In this document: piece by piece, positions 26,030 through 39,093 of the stretch
Layout of the letters: every line of letters begins with the position of its first letter
Position numbering within the stretch: the first letter of the stretch is position 1
Origin: Lenzites betulinus
Taxonomy: Eukaryota; Basidiomycota; Agaricomycetes; Polyporales; Polyporaceae
Assembly (NCBI GenBank): GCA_022264855.1
Contig: JABYQU010000004.1
Location: forward strand, 186,001-250,000
DNA: 64,000 nt
Direction: 5' to 3'
Notes under the pieces: generated by a model
The model's input: only the letters and a program-made list of their open reading frames with translations
What the model was told of the DNA's origin: nothing
Databases searched by the model: none
Program-made: the position numbers and the translations under genes

Positions 26030-26154
26030 TCTAACTCACAGTCATCATTGAGAAGGAACTCAATGCGCCAAATTCTCAGGTAGGGCCCATAGGGGGGAGG
26101 ACACAGGCGGCTCGGAAGACTTGGAGATGAGAGTACGAGAAGGAGGGTGCTCAT
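25833..26154 (-). CDS. Possible two-exon small protein with a CT-repeat intron (tentative)
   Basis: The minus strand has an ATG at 26154 and an exon of 115 bases that stops at a consensus GTGAGT donor (26039). A 106-base intron filled by the (CT)31 tract ends in GCGGACAG, and the second exon (25933-25833) continues in phase to TGA. The spliced product would be 71 residues, beginning MSTLLLVLSSPSLPS and ending VHHRCSYIHMLG. A TATA-like ATAAATA lies about 20 bases before the ATG. I recognise no family, and a matching pair of splice sites can arise by chance over this length. The unspliced frame reads through the repeat as a run of LS and is surely not a protein. Confidence 0.22.
25965..26026 (+). 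repeat. (GA)31 microsatellite
   Basis: 62 bases of perfect GA dinucleotide (CT on the minus strand). It is the longest simple repeat in the window. A length this pure suggests an actively mutating, polymorphic locus. Confidence 0.97.
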
Positions 26155-26361
26155 GTACGCCTGGTATTTATGCGGTGAATCAGGAGACCCTCAGCCAGAG
26201 CTTTGCGATCATCGCATTCCATTACCCAAGGAGAACGATAATGTAATGTCAAAGGAAATGTCCGTGTACAAGGGAAACACGACGTCTGACGCGCGCGTAA
26301 TCCGGGATGCGCGTAATGTGGGATTATCGCCTGGTTATCTGATATTACACACTGGCTAATG

Positions 26362-26411
26362 AGGAGGTAATGCAAAGATTACAGCGCTCGGGCTATTCTG
26401 CATCACCTCCT
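26362..26411. repeat. Inverted repeat able to form a hairpin
   Basis: AGGAGGTAATGCA at 26362-26374 pairs with TGCATCACCTCCT at 26399-26411, with one mismatch in 13 and a 24-base loop. No gene or terminator context explains it. Confidence 0.6.
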
Positions 26412-26464
26412 TGTTATGCGTGTGCTACTCCAGGTAGACCCGGGGTTATTTGGGGCAATCCTGT

Positions 26465-26500
26465 ATTACCTCGAGGTAATTGGTGCGTGCAATTTTGCAC
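26465..26500. repeat. Two adjacent palindromes
   Basis: ATTACCTCGAGGTAAT (26465-26480) is a perfect 16-bp palindrome. Seven bases later GTGCAATTTTGCAC (26487-26500) has six-base arms around a two-base centre. Such sites can bind dimeric regulators or mark element ends; nothing here tells which. Confidence 0.6.
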
Positions 26501-26913
26501 TTTACGCAGTGAGTACTAGTGTAGCTCTCTGAACCACGCTATGGGCACCATATCTTTTGAAAACTCGTTCGATGGACAAGACTAATACTGGGCCTTGCAA
26601 GCCATGTCAAACTTTCACGAGAATCCCCGTTGAAAGACCGAACGTCAAGAGGGCTTCAGGTGCTTTTTGAACTTAGCTGTCCTCTCACCAGCACAGGGGA
26701 GAATATCAGCGAGATTTGATTTGGTAGCGCCGAGGTCCCGCCGGCCCCTTTATTATGCTTCAACAACCTCATAAAATATTGTAGAACTCCGCGATATATG
26801 ACTACAGAGTCAACAGCACCTTCTGGAAATTTTCGGAGGTGTACAGTCTTGTATGGAGTCCGACATTGGGCAGGCGGTACAGGCTGATACATAGAGGACT
26901 AACTCTAACCTGC

Positions 26914-26931
26914 GTGCAGGACTTTTGAGCG
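26914..26931 (+). repeat. 18-bp direct repeat, copy 2
   Basis: GTGCAGGACTTTTGAGCG, one base different from the copy at 25227-25244, 1.69 kb away. It lies 45 bases before the tRNA on the map. Confidence 0.45.
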
Positions 26932-26975
26932 GGCTGGTTAATGAGCTAAATGAGAATAAATAAATAACCAAAAAC

Positions 26976-27073
26976 TGGTTCGACCCGGGCTCGAACCGGA
27001 GACCTCCTGTGATCACTACTGACTAAGCATTCACGTGTGAGACAGACGTGATAACCAACTACACCATCGAACC
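26976..27073 (-). tRNA. tRNA-Val(CAC) with a 24-base intron
   Basis: Read on the minus strand, the acceptor stem GGTTCGA pairs perfectly with TCGAACC, and the A at 26976 is the discriminator base. The D-arm region is TGGTGTAGTTGGTTATCA. The anticodon stem TCTGT pairs with ACAGG (one G-U) around a loop CTCACAC with anticodon CAC. The T arm is CCGGTTCGAGCCCGG. An intron of 24 bases (27012-27035) sits after position 37, the canonical nuclear tRNA intron site, leaving a mature 74-mer before CCA addition. It decodes GUG valine codons, which are frequent in this GC-rich genome. Internal A and B boxes for RNA polymerase III are intact. Confidence 0.95.
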
Positions 27074-27397
27074 ATATTGTTTTGGCTCCACCACCATTTC
27101 AGGTTTTGGCAGTAAGTCACTTTCTGTACAGTAACAAAACCTAGTAATAAGGTTTCAAGGGGCTGGAAGACTCAGTAACTGGATTGAACATTATACACTA
27201 CCAATACATTACATCCTGCACTAGCGACAACTGTAACGACGATATAGAGATACATTTACATAGCAGGTGCATGCATAGATAACACGGCGACTCTATCCCA
27301 GGCATATTAGGGTCATGATCATAACGAAGAGTGTCTCCCCGCCTTCCAGTCCCGCCAACGCGGGTCCCTGAAGTTCGTACTTCTCGCCAGATGTTGC
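27074..27397. other. Gap between the tRNA and the disordered-protein gene
   Basis: 324 bp, AT-richer than average. It contains the tRNA upstream flank and the 3' flank of the next gene. I see no gene in it. Confidence 0.45.
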
Positions 27398-30300
27398 TCA
27401 CGCAGTTGCTTGTCTCGCAGGCGTCGGCGGCGTCGCAGCAGCCGCGGCCTGCATGGCGGCGATGTTCGCCTTCATCGACTTCTGCACCGGGGTCCGGTCC
27501 TCCGGCACCTGGTCTCCAACATCGAACGTCACCCCCGGTCGGCGGCGGCGCTGCTGACCACGCCCCTGCTGCTCGTACTCTTCCTTGTTGCGCCACTCCT
27601 GCGCTGCAGTCATGGGGTCGCGGAGGGGAGGTGAGGGACGGCCTGCCGTCGAGCTTCGCGTCGACTCTCCGCCCGTCAGCATCGCGGTAATCTGAAATCG
27701 CCCATCAGTCTCTGTACACAAGGGAGCAATAGCGTGGGTGACATACCACGGTGCCGTCAACTGCATCCACGGAAGCAGTGGACACGGTGTGATGGCGTCG
27801 CGACAGAAGTCGGAAAGGCGTGAACATTTTCCCGGTCGGGCTGCGTCTTCCCGCTGCATGCACAGGCGTCGGCGCGGCGACGGGGACACGGGCCGCGCCG
27901 TTGTCCCGGCGAGGATCCGCAGGGGGCGCAGGGATCGACACAGCGGCGACCGCCATCTGAGGAGGGGGCGCCCCAGACGTAGGCTTCATGGGCATTTGAG
28001 AAGCCTGCATGTGCGCCATGGGCTGAGTCGGCTGCGAGACGTTGCGCTGGCGCTTCTCTCTGATCGCGGCGGAGGGAGGGGGTTCGACTTCCCGCTGCTT
28101 GGGTGGCGACGATCGCGAACGGAAGAGGCTCAGCCCACGGACCAGCAGGCCCTTCTTCTTCGGGTCCTTCGTCGACGACTTGGAGGTCGTGCGCTCCAGA
28201 GGGACCTGCGGAGAGACTTGCGGAAGCATAGAGGGAGCTAGCGATGACGGCGTCAAGAGTACATCCGGAGGCTGGAGCGAGGCGCTCCTCGATGCGGCGT
28301 GCCCTCTTGAAGGCAATGTGGCAGAGGCGTACGCTGGAACTCCGGCCTTACCCGGATACTGCGGGTCAGACACGGTGCGCGAGTGGGCCGGCGGGAAGGG
28401 AGCCGTAGTATGATTCGGGGCGGGGGCAGGGTACGTCTGGTGCCGAGTGGGCTGTGGAGGAGCGGACTGCAAAGGAACAGGAGCCTTCCCGGTGGGCGAC
28501 GAGACGGCCGCAAGTCGCTGGGGCTTCACGGTCGGTGCGGGCGACGGAGCCGCGCGCGGCGGGATGCGCTGACTGGGGATTGGCATTGTGGTGGTAGTGG
28601 GGGGAGCCGAATGAGGGGGCTCTTGAGAGCGCTGCGCGTAGTCGGCGGGCTGAGCGGAACGGGGCTGGGTAGCGGTGTTGCGGCCGTACTGATAGTCGTA
28701 AGCTGTCGAATTCTGTAGGTTGTACGATTGAGAATAGTTGGTAGCGTTTCCATTAGGGGCAGATTGAGGCTGAGTACTCGGGTATCCTGGCGGGGCAGGC
28801 GAACGGTATCTAGCAGGCTCAGGGTATCCAGACGCGGCGTTAGGCTGACGAGTAGCAGAGGCGTTATCGGGTCGTGATGCGGCGTGAGTTTGCAAGTTGA
28901 TTACACTGTTACGATGCGGGAGCTGTTGCTGGAAAGTACTAGCGGGAGAGGGTTTCGTAGGGGCAGCGTGAGTAATCGTGTCGTTCGAGCCGTTGCGATG
29001 CGAGTGGAGGCGACTAGATGGGGAATGTTTCGGTGTTCCCGCCGCAGAACCGGCGAAACCAGCGTGGCCACCCGCAGGAGAACGGCCAGGATCCGCGAGG
29101 TAGTGTCTGGAAGGTGAGTGACCAGAGTTAGACCCAGCCGCATATGCATGGCCAGCATCTGCGGCAAGTTGGGCTGCTGACTGGTCATAGCGCGGGGAAG
29201 GCTGATGGTGTGCGCCCTGACCGGACGCTTCCCTGCCGTGGCCTTGAGGTCGACTTCCCGCCGTATCGGGCGTAATCGTGGCGACTGACGGGGGCTTCGG
29301 CGAACGGGCATCATGGTAGTTCGAAGGGTTGACGTGGACAGAGGGTGCTGGCGGAGGTGCTGAGGCACCCGGATAGGTCAAATTCCGCTTCGGCGACGCG
29401 GACGGGTACGCCTGTATTGTCGACGCGATGGTTCTCGGGGTAGCGCTTTGCCCAGGCGTGTTGTACGCTACTGCGGTGTGCTGGCTGCCATATCCCACAG
29501 GTGCAGGGTTACTCGCGGCATCTTCGTACACTGAGAACCTGGAAGACGGGTCTCTCGGGTGAGCGGAGGCATAAGGCGTGGAACCAGCATTGCGAGTGGG
29601 GTCCGAGGCACCGTACTGCTGAGACCCGTTTGCGTTCCCCGCGGCGGAGCGGTAGGGATCCGAATCAGGGTGCTGCGCGGAGGGATGTGAGTGTGAATGT
29701 GACGTCTGCTGAGTAGCGGGAAAGCTGGAGTGCGGGTGATTGGTGACGTTTGGGGGTGCTGGAGTCGGTCGTGCTCGCGACTCGTGTGATGGTGCCTGCA
29801 AACGCTGTCCAGAAACCGCGCCAGAGTGATGCAGAGAGGTACCCACAGTAGTCCGTGAAGAGTACGGATCCTGCTGCGTGGGAGCAGCGGATGGAGGCCG
29901 CACCACTACGTCCGGTAGTGCAGCCTGCTGACCTCCATGAGCTGCTGAAGAAGGCACCCCGTTGGACTCCGCATGTCGTGTGTGCGATACTGGGTTGAGA
30001 TAGCCTTGCCCTGACTGCTGATATGAACCGTTGACGCCCGGATTGACAGAGGAATGTTGGTAGGCCCGAGAACCGTCTACGTGCGTGGAGGTGTACGCCT
30101 GCCCAGCGGCCGTCTGCGGCGTGGTGTCCTGGTATCGGCCAGCTGACTGCTGATAGTACTGCGCCGAGGGTTGCGAACGGGAGGCGGTGTCGTGTGCGCG
30201 ATCCAACGCTTGTCCGTCCACCTGGCGGTGTACAGATGTCGCGCTATGATTCTTCGGTAGCAAGGTGCCCGCGTGTGGCTCAGAGGGGCCCTGCGCAGCT

Positions 30301-32092
30301 CGAATGCTGACTATTTGAGGCGTAGGACGTTGAGATATAACTTGACCTACGTGAGAGGTGGGCTTGCCTGCATAAGGCACACCAGGCTGCGTGGACGTGA
30401 TATCGTTAGGAAACATGGTCGGCGCACGCTGCGGCGAATCAGCTACAGCGGCAGATTGTTTTGCGCCTGTGGTCTCTCGAAGCTGTGTAGCAGTTTAGTC
30501 CCGCTGCGGTGAACGTCTAAGTTAGAGGGCTTACCCTTTGATACCATGCCGTAGCAATCTCTTGACTTGTGGTAGGTCCGGGAGGTTCGCCTTCGATAGC
30601 AGCAGTCTTTGACTTGTGGCGGGAAGATTCCTTATGCTTTCGCTATTGTCGGTAAATCAGCATCAAAGACAGTTGTCAATGTGGTTCACACTTACGCGCT
30701 CTTTCTGGAAGGTAGAAGGCTTCTCATTCTCGCTCCCGGACGGCCCCGAGGATTGCCCACGTCCCAAAGTGCTGGCCTGCTCTCGACTGAGGATGCGCCT
30801 ATCGGTCATTCTAGTCTATGTAAAGGGACCAATTTAGTCATGCATCCCAAATTAAGCGCGTCAGCGCACTCACTCGTTCCATGATGGAATGCTCCTGCTC
30901 GCTACTAGAAATGCCGGAATCCTGAGCGGCTTGCTGCGCGAGGACTTGGTGTCGCTGGCTTCCACGAGCCTTCGATGAGGACCTTTCGCGTCTATGTCCA
31001 GGGGGAGGAATAGGGAGCGGAGGATCCTCCCTGTCAGAAGCGGAGGGATATCCGGCGTCGACCACATGGTTAGAGGGGGGCGCTGCTCGTCCAGTCGCGG
31101 TGAGACCAGACCACGGAAGGACAGTAGCGGTGGTAGGAGCCGCCACTTGCACTGCTTGTGCTTGCTGCAAACGACTCTGATCCTAGCGGACGTCAGACTC
31201 TTCGCATGCCCGGAAAATCAGACATACGTACTGAGTATCCAGCGGGTAGCCTGTCTGAAGATCGTTGAGCAGGTGCTGGTGCTTGGGTGTACGCTTGGTT
31301 GAGGCTAGTCGCGTCGGGTGCCGTGCGTTCCCTGTGTCTGGACCTATCTTTCTCCTTATGCCTGTCTCGGTCTTTGGAGCTACGCTCCCTCTCCTTCCCA
31401 GCCTCTTTCTCCCTGCGCCGTCTCCTCTCCCGGTCCTCACTTCTTTCTGATGCGTAATCACGCATGCTGACCTTCTCTGCGTCGCGTCTGTTCGACTTCT
31501 CTCTATCTCGGTCGCGGTCGCGGTGGTGGCGAGAGGACGTTTCAGGATCGCGAGTGGTTTGGTCTGGTGGGGCCGTGTAATAACTTGTGGATGTGGGTGG
31601 TTGGGCATATGCGGCTGCGGTTGGTTGAGCATATGTTGCTGGAGTAGTGTATTCAGCGCGAGAAGGGTACACGGCGCGGGATGTCTGCGTGTCGTCGGGG
31701 GCAGGAACCTTCTCGTTCGAGGACCGGGGGCTACGTTTGTCAGTCTTCTTCTTGAGGTACGCGCGAAGCCCGTACGCGTCCGAGTAGACGTCGTGCGTTC
31801 GGGACGTCGTCGAGGGCTGCGGTGATTGCGGGACGGTATGGTATGACTGTGGGGTTGCAGATGTTCTGTCTTTGCTAGATGACTTGTGGTGAGAATGCGC
31901 AGGATCTAGGGGATCAGCTCGTCGAGAGCTGCGGTGTTTCCTGGCACTCTCTGTGGCGGCAGGGTGGTCTACGTTGTGGCGCTGAGTGGTAGCCATTGTC
32001 TGGCGGGGCCGATCAGAGTCAGAGTCGCTGGGTCTCCAGAGCCCGTAGGCGTCCTGACGGGAAGCGGACACGGTACGGTGACGGGTGGACAT
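27398..32092 (-). CDS. Very long intrinsically disordered protein, function unknown
   Basis: About 1,400 residues in at least five exons. The ATG at 32092 gives MSTRHRTVSASRQDAYGLWR. Exon 1 ends RLPAGYS at a GTACGTATG donor and rejoins DQSRLQQAQAVQV. Later joins are KERRKHKESSRHKSK and AWYQRLRETTGAK, then one open stretch of about 900 codons (30,440-27,740) and a last exon after GTATGT...TTCAG. Composition is extreme: Ser, Pro, Gln, Ala, Tyr, His and Arg. The N-terminal part has an Arg/Asp/Glu/Lys-rich block (31,540-31,310, RDRDRDREK-like) reminiscent of RS-like regions. Short ordered-looking patches occur only near the C-terminus (KKKGLLVRGLSLFRSRSS, KMFTPFRLLSRRHH, EWRNKEEYEQQGRGQQRRR). I recognise no domain. 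Candidate roles such as an RNP, endocytic or signalling scaffold are guesses. Confidence 0.72.
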
Positions 32093-33289
32093 GCGGGAGC
32101 ATAGGAGAGGGCGGAGGAGAAAGAACGCGAGACGGGTCCAGAGCGGGTTTTAATACGGGAGGTGTGGTCGGAGGATAATGGGGAGGGAAGGCAAGGCGTG
32201 CGGCCATGAGGCGGGAGAGGCATCCGCCTTGTCCAATCCAGAATTCCACTTGCGGTCGGTTACGTACCGCCACTGCGTATTGTCCAAAACGCCGGACGGC
32301 GGTCTCTCATGAGTCTCCTCCCGTCTCATCTCCTCTGCGCGTCCTGGCTGCGCGATCAGCGTCCTTGTCGCTCAGCAACCCCTCCGATGTCCTCTGGGCA
32401 TGTACACGTCCGTGGACGATAGACCCCAGAGCGCGCCACTCTCGGGCGAGATACTGTACCGCCAAGAACAGCTTAGACGGGGCTAATCACAACGAGGCGT
32501 GCAGTTGGGCGAACCGACCGTGTGTGGAACAACAGAAAGTACATTTGCACAGCACAACTGTCTACTGCACAGGTAGTATATACGCGATCTTTACGGATAT
32601 GTATGCAGAGCGTACAACACGACCGCGCCGTTGTCAAGCGGCGCGGTCAATGAGTAGCTCCAGCGATGCCGCAGGGAATGCGGGGAGACCCCAACCAACC
32701 GGCTCAAAAACAGAGCCAGCCAGCAACCATTGCCCAAGCGGTTTTCTCTTACACGATTTTGACTCATTACACGACAGTAGACAGCGGAAAGGCTGGTGGA
32801 GGTCAAGAAGACCTCCCTGTCGAGACAATTTAAGGATCGTGTGGTACGCGCAGCCGCGCTCTCGAGACAGGCTTCATCAGATCCAGCGGGCAGAAAACAG
32901 ACGAGGAGACTCTGCAGAGGGGAGGCTTCTTGCATGCTTTCAGCCCGCTCGCCGTGCAGTGGGCCAGTGAGACGAGTTTGAGGGTGTGAGGGAAGGTGCG
33001 ACAAAAAATCGAGACGGCCCAAGCGCCTTTATACGGGATGACTAAGAAGGGGAAGAGATTCCCACGGTGTACCCGGCCAGAATCTGACCCTCACGGCGAC
33101 GCGGAGTGCATCTCCCATTGCGTATCGCCTGCGTCCCTACTCCTGCCATCTGTTCCCGTACTCGTTCTCGTGCAGCAGCGCATCCCTCTACACTACACAA
33201 AGTCGCCTCTGCGTCTTAGTCTGCCATGGTGGGTGGCACACACGCTTGCTCCGTTCCCCAGTTAACCTTCCGCGCTCCAGAGCGATACG
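32093..33289. promoter_or_regulatory. Divergent gap between the disordered-protein gene and the USP7-type gene
   Basis: 1.2 kb holding both promoters. A plus-strand open frame of 254 codons (32206-32970) and shorter frames exist, but none shows a domain, and they shadow one another. The last 90 bases before 33290 are pyrimidine-rich, as in a transcription start region. Confidence 0.45.
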
Positions 33290-37595
<4,306 letters not shown>

Positions 37596-37811
37596 TGGCC
37601 ACGCCCTTGCTTGTCCGTCGCGTTCTGGAGAGTTTGTCGTGTTCTTCAATAGTTGCATCCGGTCTCCATCCACATGTACTTCTGTCGATTTCCTAGCGTT
37701 TCTCACTGTACAACGGCACACCATCCACAGAGACTGGGAGTGTACACCATTCCCGATCGTATTGCCCACGATATGAACATCGAACAAGGAAATAATAACG
37801 ACCATGTATAG

Positions 37812-38752
37812 CTACTTTCGCTTCTTCGACTTCTTCGACGAAGACTGGGTGCGCTGTGTAAGCTTCATGATCGGCACCAGATCACGATTGGCTCACGGAT
37901 TTCGACGGGGATCGTGGCGACGAGGGCGTCGAGACCGAACGATCGCTGTCGCTGAAGGTACCGCTGTCAGCGCCAGCGCTGGGTGGCGCGAGTCCGTTTG
38001 GCGATTTGGCAGAAGAGGGCGTCACCGGACGCGACGGCGTGGATGGCGTGGAAGGGGTTGAGGGAGCGAGCGTTGCAGCCGCAGGGGGCTGAGGCGTTGA
38101 GGGAGCTTGGGGCGCGGGTTCGACTGCCATCTTCGGCAGGGCAGATCGACCGTACTTGCGCTCTGCGCCACAGTAAGCACCCAGTATTCTCGCACCCACG
38201 CGTACTCACCAGCTTCTGCACGAATGGACGGGATTTGCTCGACGAGAGAACGCATTTTCTCGTTGTGCATCATTTCTGTGGCGGTCTGGAAAATGACGGT
38301 GCCCCAGCCTTCGACATAGGCATTCGCTTCCGCCGCCACCTCCAAGATTTCGGCCTCCATCTCCTTCTCGGCGGCGAGCAAGCTGTTCCAGAGATCGTCG
38401 CCAATAGAGCCCTTCTGAAGGAGATTCTGGAGAGCAGGCTTGTCTTCCCGAAGCCGGATAATACGTGTAACATCGGTCATGGCACGGCGGACGAGAGCGG
38501 CTTTCAAGAGAGATTCCGGAGCGGGTGGGTCGGACATTTGCATGAGAGAGAAGTAGACATCGCGTTCGTGGTGCGGGGGGAAGTATGCTTCGTATACCTT
38601 GCCTGTATGACGCGACCGGTTAATCAGCTAGGTAACGCGAGACCGGGGTGCGTGTACTAACGCGCGTTCCGCCGCCTGTAAAAGTAGCTGAAGACGAGAA
38701 GACTGCCGAAGACGATGAAGACGTAGAGAACGGGGATGAGGACGGACGCCAT
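37812..38752 (-). CDS. SEC66: Sec66/Sec71, subunit of the Sec62/63 protein-translocation complex
   Basis: ER membrane protein of the post-translational translocon. The ATG at 38752 gives MASVLIPVLYVFIVFGSLLV with the single transmembrane segment, then FSYFYRRRNA on the cytosolic side. After an intron come YEAYFPPHHERDVYFSL, ESLLKAALVRRAMTDVTRII and DDLWNSLLAAEKEMEAEI, the Sec66 core. The tail is long, Pro/Ser/Thr-rich and low complexity (about 38,120-37,890). I place the end at 37812: a GTGAGC donor after SPSKS and the acceptor TACACAG give RTQSSSKKSKKRK-stop, a basic tail. Without that intron the frame stops at 37882. It is divergent from citrate synthase. Confidence 0.92.
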
Positions 38753-39093
38753 CGCGGCGGACGACGGAGAGACCGAGAGTGAGTTGCGGTGAGCGCGATC
38801 TGCTGGCAAACCTGACACGCAGCCTCGGTCGCGTGGCACATGCCCGATCCGGCAATGCGCGCCTTACATAAATTGGCTCGCGACGGAAGCGGCCGGTGCG
38901 CGACGGGACTGAACCCGCTCAGCTGCGCGCGTTCCGCTCGAATCCCGGATCGGATGCGAGCGGTCACGGGGACCGTCCGGTGGGCGCCAAGCGCGTCGGG
39001 CACCAGCGGGCTGCACATGAAAGTGCGGGGTGCGGGGAAGTATAAACCTCGTCCGCCTCCTACCCCACATTCTACCCCGCATCCACTCTCACC
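38753..39093 (+). promoter_or_regulatory. Divergent promoter gap of SEC66 and citrate synthase, with TATA box
   Basis: 341 bp between start codons. TATAAA at 39041-39046 lies 48 bp before the citrate synthase ATG, a position that fits a TATA-driven fungal promoter with a short leader. No equivalent is seen on the SEC66 side. Confidence 0.55.

Larger units (their letters stand above)
24555..26975. other. Gene-poor island
   Basis: A 2.4-kb stretch, poorer in GC than its surroundings, between the mannosyltransferase and a tRNA. It holds a GA microsatellite, a possible two-exon microgene, a hairpin-forming inverted repeat, palindromes and a dispersed 18-bp direct repeat (separate entries). Open frames are short and none shows a known domain. 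It could be a decayed transposon region, but I can point to no transposase, reverse transcriptase or terminal repeat pair. Confidence 0.5.

Noticed and set aside
25804..26154. Open frame with a long Leu-Ser repeat
   Set aside because: The run is only translation of the CT microsatellite; I keep just the spliced alternative as a tentative call.
24555..26975. Transposon or retroelement in the gene-poor island
   Set aside because: No transposase, reverse transcriptase, integrase motif, long terminal repeat or target-site duplication could be found; only short repeats support the idea.
27705..30416. Short frames on the opposite strand of the disordered gene
   Set aside because: The minus frame splices in phase with its neighbours, while the plus frames are shadows of its repetitive codons.
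32666..32833. 55-codon plus-strand frame (starts MPQGMRGDPNQ)
   Set aside because: Composition is protein-like, but there is no splice support, family match or promoter signal of its own.
32206..32970. Open frame of 254 codons on the plus strand between two genes
   Set aside because: It overlaps opposite-strand frames of similar length, has no domain or conserved-looking pattern, and covers the shared promoter region of two divergent genes.
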